DNA of 62,000 nucleotides. Origin: Zygnema cylindricum (Eukaryota; Streptophyta; Zygnematophyceae; Zygnematales; Zygnemataceae). The notes under the pieces were generated by a model that was given only the letters and a program-made list of their open reading frames with translations, did not search any database and had not been told where the DNA came from. Position numbers and translations under genes: made by a program. This document shows positions 56,387 through 62,000 of this stretch, one piece after another. The stretch spans positions 1-62,000 of the forward strand of contig JBBHKE010000519.1 in NCBI GenBank assembly GCA_037447655.1. Direction: 5' to 3'. Each line of letters begins with the position of its first letter. The first letter of the stretch is position 1.

Positions 56387-58349
56387 TCCGACGGTAGGTG
56401 TCAATGGTTAGAAGAGTCTTGTCCACCTCCCTTTCTCCTTCGAGCCTTCTTGTTGCTTCCGGGTCTTGTCTACACATTCCTTCTCCGAATCCTTAAGCTT
56501 TAAGCCTAGCTCCGGTTTAAGTTTCTGGGTGGAATGCTTCAACCCATGACGTGTTTGTTGACCATTAAGGCTATTATAAACAAACACTCGGTCGTCAGCT
56601 CCCATTGACGGTTCGGACCCTCTATCAGCCACTTGCTTTCCTTTAAGGTTCCACAAAGCTTGAAGTTCATTATGTTCCTCACTCAAGGAGGTCTCCTTGG
56701 CAAATCCTGCAAAATTTGCGCAGGCCTTGCCGGTCATGACCTTCTCCCTTGCCTCACTATGTAAAAAGTGGTCGTATAACTTCATCGCCACCAGCAAAAT
56801 ATCCTTGGCTGAGGGATTGATGTCCTGAATTGCTTGTCCGGCAATCCAATTATCCAAGGTAGTCTTCCCTATCGGCTCGAAGGAATTAGGCACAACGATG
56901 AAATATTTTGTTGCCATCCCCAAAAGGTCAATAGTTGACAGCTTTGTTTTCTGACAAATGTTGGAGAGTCGGTTGAAGAGAGTCTGTGGAGTCTCGTTCT
57001 TCAAACAAAAAAATTTCGTTAATTCCTTAATCGCAGACTCGTTCCTCTCGATGTAGAGGAGCCTCCACATGTTCAGCAGAGTAGTACAAAGGTGGGGATT
57101 TGTAACCATGCGAGTTGCGGCATGGGCCGCCAGGATTGCTTGCAGCTCGTTAACATAGGCTCTTCCTTGGGCCTATAGTTTCATGTCATATGTGGAGGTA
57201 GCAGTCACACGTGTTGCACCCGCTGCAACCAAGTTGGCCCCGGCTTGTAAAATAGCCGCATTTAGAGCTAGATCCAAGATGTTGATGGTAGGAGCCATCA
57301 AGAGTGTTGCTCCTTGTAATTCGTCGATGTCCCTCTAGAAAGTTAGTTGACCATCATAGGGAAAAGGGTTGTCTTGAAGTCATCCGGAATGGCTCCTCCC
57401 TTTTATTTGTTGATTTGAGATTGTGTGAAAGATTTCCACTACAACTCAAAATCCGAAAAAGGCGATCCCGCAGCTATCTTCTGTAAACATCCGGATGTCG
57501 CGCATTTCCTTTTCTTCCTCTGCACAATTGGTGAAAAAGGAAGAGGAAGGCCAGGTGGGACTCACTAGCTGAGCCGGAGAGATGACTCTTGTATCTTCTT
57601 CCTCATGACCGGAACGTTCTCCTTTTCCGGTAGAAGGTGTTGCCCTGAGTGTTGTGGATCCCCCTCCTACAGAGGAATTACCAGCGCCTAAAAATATTGT
57701 TGGAGGAAGGATGTTTCCACTGCTCCTTTATATCCAAGAGAGTATTATTCTTCCCTAAGAATTTGCTACAATGTGGAGATGTGGAAGCGAGGTCCGTTCA
57801 ACGAAGGTCCTTGTGGAATGGATGGTGGCGAAAACGAGGACGACTGGAGGCTTTGAGGAAAAAGGGTATGTTTCCAAGGCCGCCTTCGAAAGGTCCCCGG
57901 AGGAGGAGTTCCACAACTAGAGAATGGCGAACGCCTCTGAGGAGGTGAGTAGGCGAGGACATGTTGGTAGGGTAAGATAGGCAGATTCGGTGACCCACGG
58001 ACTGCGGCAGCGGGAGAAAAGGATGGTGAACTGCAGTCCAGAGGCTTTGTGGTAAGGCCCAAGGAGTGAGAGGAAGGAGGAGGAGAAGATGGAAGATCTC
58101 GGAATGCTGTGGGAGATGGCGAAGGAGGTGTTAATGACCTCAAGGGAATGTGAATTCTCTCGTCCGTTGGTAACTCTACCAAAGCCTCCACGGGTGAAGA
58201 CACCTCCACCAAGACTAATGTTGGCTCTTCCGGGGAACAACAGCAGACTCAATAGGTAAATTTGCACCCAAACCCTTCTTGTCAGGTTTGATGTTCCCCC
58301 CCCCTTGTTGTTGAAGAGGAGGCTTTCTGCTAGTTCTCAAGGAAAGAAC
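56387..58349 (-). pseudogene. Gypsy gag, N-terminal and central part
   Basis: On the minus strand a long gag frame is visible from about 58212. It has a Pro/Ser-rich N-terminal stretch and a central helical part (NILDLALNAAILQAGANLV, then GRAYVNELQAILAAHAATR). The largest open piece (56408-57109) has TLFNRLSNICQKT and WIAGQAIQDINPSAKDILL. It ends in a basic region before the E6 boundary. At least one TAG and other breaks are present. The C-terminal knuckle is at 43224-43428. Confidence 0.7.
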
Positions 58350-58543
58350 TGTTGAAATTTATGTATTTTCTAGGTATGTATTGGAAAAATAAATAGAGTG
58401 TTGAAAAAAGGTAAATAATATTTCACTTCTATATTTTAGTTAGAATGTAAAGAAAGAGAAAAAGAGGACCAAAGGCAGGCCATGGCAGCTGCGTCATTTA
58501 GAAGGAGGTAGAATGAATTAGAAGGTATTTTACTAGTTTTAGT

Positions 58544-58628
58544 AAAATGATGCCTCTAGCCGGATTTGAACCGGGGTCTGCAGATTTATTCGTAGACCTA
58601 CGCCTTATCCATTAAGCCACTAACGAAA
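58544..58628 (-). other. Antisense tRNA-Arg-like module in E8 5' LTR
   Basis: The minus strand reads TGGCTTAATGGATAAGGCG, then GGTCTACGAA, then GGTTCAAATCC (58562-58572). Plant tRNA-Arg(ACG) has the same AATGGATAAGGCG and GGTCTACGAA, including the ACG anticodon. The anticodon stem is not preserved and the acceptor stem is weak, so it is tRNA-derived rather than a tRNA gene. TTTT follows (58544-58547 as AAAA). Confidence 0.75.
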
Positions 58629-59141
58629 GGATACACATGCTATGTTTTACGCATATATATTTATTGATCTAAAGGACTAATTCGCAGCAGACTAATGAAA
58701 ACGCGCATTAATCAATTAATGCATTGATGCGAATCGAAGCCGTATAAATACAACTGATCAAACGACCACCATTACAGCCGCCTCCCACAATAAGCTTTCG
58801 GCTGCCTTTGGGGATAGCCTCACGCGGTGCCACGTGGCTCCACAGTATTTGATATCAGAGATAATGGGAGGAGGAACCATGTCTCCCGATTTGGCAAACG
58901 TAACCTTTTAGACCATGTCGTACAATGGCTGTACAATAAGTACATCGCCCGCCGTACCTTCTTGTACTTTATAGTGTTCCTATTGGACTAGGGTTTAGTA
59001 GTAGGTAGTCGTGAGTAGGCAGACCAAGACTTACTGATATTTAGGTAACTCTCTCTAAGAGAGCTTATAACTATAAAGGTCATCTTTCACCAGCCATAAC
59101 TTAATGCTTAGGTGAGCAAATTGAGTGATTCTTTTTGTTGC

Positions 59142-59208
59142 GGACTCAAGGGAGTCCAAGCTACACAAGGGTGTAGTCGGTCAGAGTTTTTGCGTGCCAG
59201 GGTGGCAC
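59142..59208 (+). promoter_or_regulatory. Three-hairpin cassette in E8 LTR (covarying)
   Basis: The stems are GGACTC-AAGG-GAGTCC (59142-59157), CTACAC-AAGG-GTGTAG (59161-59176) and GTGCCA-GGG-TGGCAC (59194-59208). Compared with E1/E7, stem 2 changed T-A to A-T and stem 3 changed its outer C-G to G-C. Both changes are paired and keep the helix. Confidence 0.8.
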
Positions 59209-59425
59209 TTATTTAGTGGGAAAGTCAAAGTGGGGAATATTGTCCAAAACACATATTCAATCTTTGCATTCTGTGGTGGAACAGAGCACACAGAAAGTCT
59301 TATTTCACAGGGGTGAAGCTATAATGGGTTTGTGATTGTCAAGGGGTCAGTCATTTGGGTTTATATCAACTTGGAGTCGGCACTATCTAGATAAGCTTCT
59401 TTTGGATGTGCGATTTCTATGGGCA

Positions 59426-60555
59426 ATGGAGCACACAGAGTTTCAAGTTATAGGCCCACCATCTAGGATGCCTATGTTTGATGGAACAAGCTTCACTTAT
59501 AGGGGATTTATGATGGAGGGATTGCTTTTCAAGAAGCACTTATGGGGAATTGTTTCGGGACAAGTGAGGTGTCCTCCACCGGGCTTTGGAGGAACTCAAT
59601 ATGGAGAATCATTTGGGGCTGCCGAGAAAATCAATTGGAGTTCAGATGCAAAGGAAGGTGAAGGGAAAATCATTGCCATGGAAGGGGAAAAATGGGAGAA
59701 GGGAAAAGGATCACCGATGGTGAGGGTAGCTAAGCTCTCGACTATGGTTCCACTTGTAGGGATTAAAACTAAAGAAAATGACAAAAAAATATGGGAATAC
59801 AAAAAAACTATAGCAAAGCATCTCATACTTAGAAACGTGTCTAAGTCCATAGCTATCACTCTTATAAACTTAACGAAGTCTTCAGAGATATGGGAAGCAC
59901 TAAGTCAGATTTATAAGAGCTAGACTATTCAGAGGCAACAATTAGTTAAACAAGAAATTGATGCCTATGTTTATAAAGGCGTTAGCGTGATAGAGTTTTG
60001 CAATGATATTGCTGCGCTATATGTTGAGCTTGCTAGTGCGGGATATGTAAAATCTGAGGAGAAGAAGATTAATACACTACTTATGAAACTCCCAGATGAG
60101 TACGAAGACATTATTTACCGTATGCAGGCAATGGATCGCTCCTCATGGACTTGGAGCTTTACCATGGGAATATTTCTTCTGAGGGAAAGCACTTTGGAGC
60201 TTCCTAGGGGAAGTGACAAGGTGAATGCATTTATAGCTGGTGGTGATTGGCGGAAGCGTGATGAGAGGAACGGTGGTGACGAGCGAAAGCGTGATGAGAG
60301 GAAGAAAGATAAAGGTAAACCTTATCGGAACTTTGGTGGAAAGAGAAGGAGAGAAATGAAAGGGGAGCTTTGAAAAAGGTTGTTTACTTCTTTTGTAGGG
60401 AACCAGGTCATTATATAGAGGAGTGCCCTTGTTTGGAAGAACTTAGAAGTTGGAATGTGGATGAGGAGGAAGAAAGGGAAGAGCAGAAAGAGGATAAAGA
60501 AATCTTAGAGCTTCTCCACATCGGTAGAATGGAGAAGAGAGAAAAGTACACATAA
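59426..60555 (+). pseudogene. E8 gag (nearly intact, few stops)
   Basis: The ATG at 59426 is in the LTR (M-E-H-T-E-F-Q-V-I-G-P-P). Gag runs 166 codons to a TAG at 59921, resumes in the same region through MIEFCNDIAALYVELASAGY and ends in a Lys/Arg-rich linker with a repeated ERKRDER motif. A knuckle follows with its first Cys changed to Tyr (YFFCREPGHYIEEC). The degenerate primer-binding site AGTTATAGGCCCACC is at 59446-59460. Confidence 0.82.
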
Positions 60556-60726
60556 ATTCCACGAAAGCAATAGTGTGCTTTTGGAGGTATAAGGGAAGTT
60601 AAGGGAAGGGAGGTACTAAAAGGAGTTAGACATGATGTCGATGTCAAGGAGTATAGAAAGTCAGATCTAGAATCTATAATTGAAAAAGGGAAAAATAAAA
60701 ATAATGAGGATAATTTTATAGATATT

Positions 60727-61356
60727 TTGAAAACAAAAACCTGGTCGAAATGGGAGACTTCAACAGATAACGAGGAAAGGGGAGAAGTATATCTAGAGAG
60801 GGTGTTAAAATATAGGGGAGATGAGGAACATTTTATGAAAGGTTTAGGGGAGGAGAAATATTTATTGGGAATAAAAGAAGGAAGTGATAGGGGAAAGAAC
60901 TCCATGGGAGGGAGTGAAGAAAGTTCAGAAAATGGGGTAAGTATCATAGATAAAAATATGATTACGGAAGACGTAGATCTTATGAGGAACTTAGTGGGGA
61001 CACTTGTTTTTTGGGAAAATTTGGGGGGTAATGGATTTGACATCACTAATGGGAGGGATGGCATTTATGAAGGTGTGCCTGTAAAAGAGTTAGCATCTAG
61101 GTGTGTGTCGCATATTGGAGATGGGGCTGGTTGTTTGAATTGCAAGAGGGCAATTGGATTTAGTGTGGATGGAAAAGAGATGAGGTGGATAAAATATTTT
61201 CTCGGATTTATGAAAAATGGCATGCAAAATATAATGTGTGATGCAATTATTATTTCGGTTCATCTAATATACTCCTTTAAATACGAGGGTATTCACTTAA
61301 TGTTTTATGAGGAGAAAAGAAAGAAGAAAAAGAAAACAAAAAAAAAATGTGTTTAG
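60727..61356 (+). pseudogene. E8 residual pol ORF (209 codons)
   Basis: This open frame aligns piecewise with the C-terminal half of copia pol. GEEKYLLGIKEGSDR corresponds to GEAKYILGIQVERDR of E7. MRNLVGTLVF corresponds to the RQVVGSLIYF region. GGNGFDITNGRDGIYEGVP corresponds to the start of RNase H, and then come NIMCDAIIIS and KYEGIHLMF. Catalytic residues are mostly lost and several internal segments are missing, yet the frame is open to 61356 and ends in a Lys run. Confidence 0.7.
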
Positions 61357-61395
61357 TTGGAGTTGAAAAGAAAGTAGACTAGAAAATAAGGGGAG

Positions 61396-62000
61396 TGTTG
61401 AAATTTATGTATTTTCTAGGTATGTACTGGAAAAATAAATAGAGTGTAGAAAAAAGGTAATTAATAGTTCACTTCTATATTTTAATTAGAATGTAAAGAG
61501 AGAGAAAAAGAGGACCAAAGGCAGGCCATGGCTTCTGCGTCATTTAGAAGGAGGCAGAATGAACTAGAAGGTATTTTACTAGTTTTAGTAAAATTATGCC
61601 TCTAGCCGGATTTGAACCGGGGACTGCTGATTATTATGTAGACCTACGCCTTATCCATTAAGGCACTAACGAAAGGATACACATATTAAGTTTTAAGCTT
61701 ATATATCTATTGATCAAAAGGACTAACTCGCAGCAGACTAATGAAAACGCTCATAAATCAATTAATACATTGAAGCAAATCGAAGCCGTATAAATACAAC
61801 TGATCAGACGGCCACCATTACAGCCCCAACCCACAATAAGATTTCGGAGGCCTTTGGGGATAGCCTCACGCAGTGCCACGTGGTGCCACATTATTTGATA
61901 TCAGAGAAGATGGGAGGAGAAACCATGGCTCCCGATTTGGCAAATGTCACCTTTTAGACCATGTCGTACAATGGCCGTAAAATAAGTACATCGCCCACCG
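61396..62000 (+). repeat. E8 3' LTR, truncated by window edge
   Basis: It begins TGTTGAAATTTATG after the purine tract AAAATAAGGGGAG. The antisense tRNA-Arg-like module is at 61602-61672 on the minus strand, with GGTTCAAATCC unchanged and an altered anticodon loop (TACATAA). Confidence 0.9.

Larger units (their letters stand above)
34074..58349 (-). mobile_element. Ty3/gypsy element with DNA methyltransferase
   Basis: This is one minus-strand gypsy element, split into 34074-38846, 42360-43428 and 56387-58349. Reading 5' to 3' on the minus strand it has gag, a CCHC knuckle, protease, a C5-cytosine methyltransferase domain, reverse transcriptase, RNase H and integrase. It is interrupted by the non-autonomous LTR element and by E6 with E7 inside. 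Both ends are cut by copia elements (E8 and E5), so no gypsy LTR is visible. It carries many stops and altered catalytic residues and is an old, dead copy. Confidence 0.85.
58350..59445 (+). repeat. E8 5' LTR
   Basis: This 1096-bp LTR begins TGTTGAAATTTATG and ends CAGAGTTTCA. It contains the best set of covarying leader hairpins outside E1/E7 (59142-59208) and a tRNA-Arg-like antisense module. Confidence 0.9.
58350..62000 (+). mobile_element. Copia element E8, deletion derivative (runs off edge)
   Basis: The 5' LTR is 58350-59445, the interior 59446-61395 (only 1950 bp) and the 3' LTR starts at 61396. The LTRs differ by roughly 6 percent in the part visible. The interior keeps most of gag but lacks protease, integrase and most of RT. 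It is inserted in or next to gypsy gag. The right target duplication lies outside the window. Confidence 0.88.

Noticed and set aside
43424-56391. Perfect target duplication for E6
   Set aside because: The flanks are TCAAA and TCCGA and agree at only three of five bases. I treat it as decayed and rely on LTR pairing and gypsy gag on both sides instead.
58549-58628. Functional tRNA-Arg gene
   Set aside because: The anticodon stem does not pair and the acceptor stem is poor. The sequence is part of every LTR of this family, so it is a tRNA-derived module and not a tRNA gene.
1-62000. CRISPR arrays, bacterial operons, rRNA genes
   Set aside because: There are no regularly spaced short repeats with unique spacers, no operon-like gene packing and no rRNA-like sequence. 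The introns and retroelements show a eukaryotic nuclear genome.

Overview
This window is nuclear DNA from a streptophyte, a green plant in the broad sense. The evidence is spliced leucine-rich-repeat (LRR) exons with plant-style 72-nt phase-2 units, Ty1/copia and Ty3/gypsy elements of plant type, and primer-binding sites matching plant initiator tRNA-Met. A gypsy element carrying a captured DNA methyltransferase suggests a charophyte-grade alga, because that arrangement has been reported from charophytes. I cannot name a species.

Nearly all of the sequence is a nest of transposable elements. From the left: a terminal-inverted-repeat element holding a smaller MITE (350-1676), a solo LTR with an intact target duplication (2437-3557), then copia E2 (minus strand, 4291 to beyond 16375). 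E2 has copia E1 inserted in its 3' LTR (4612-11594, target duplication GAATG) and copia E3 inserted in its 5' LTR (16376 to the gap at 21313-21322). Right of the gap are a decayed plus-strand copia pol remnant (E4), purine-rich sequence, a second copy of the inverted-repeat element and a long fold-back repeat (24828-25660).

The one host-like gene is on the plus strand at 26323-31429. It encodes a signal peptide, LRRs with one exon per repeat, an EGF-like module and a proline-rich extensin-like tail. It carries two single-base frameshifts and one nonsense codon.

From 32455 to the end the DNA is again nested elements. A minus-strand gypsy element (pieces at 34074-38846, 42360-43428 and 56387-58349) encodes gag, protease, a C5-cytosine methyltransferase, reverse transcriptase, RNase H and integrase, all decayed. 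It has been split by a non-autonomous LTR element with apparently identical LTRs (38847-42359, duplication ATAAG) and by copia E6 (43429-56386). E6 is itself split by the nearly intact copia E7 (48468-54917, duplication GTTGG; one long ORF with a single nonsense codon). Copia E8, a deletion derivative, runs off the right edge.

The copia elements share unusual architecture. Their primer-binding site is complementary to the anticodon arm of initiator tRNA-Met (a half-tRNA primer) rather than the tRNA 3' end. The gag start codon lies inside the LTR, so the primer-binding site is translated. The ~1-kb LTRs carry an antisense tRNA-like module with A box, B box and usually a T4 tract, and most carry short leader hairpins that covary between subfamilies.
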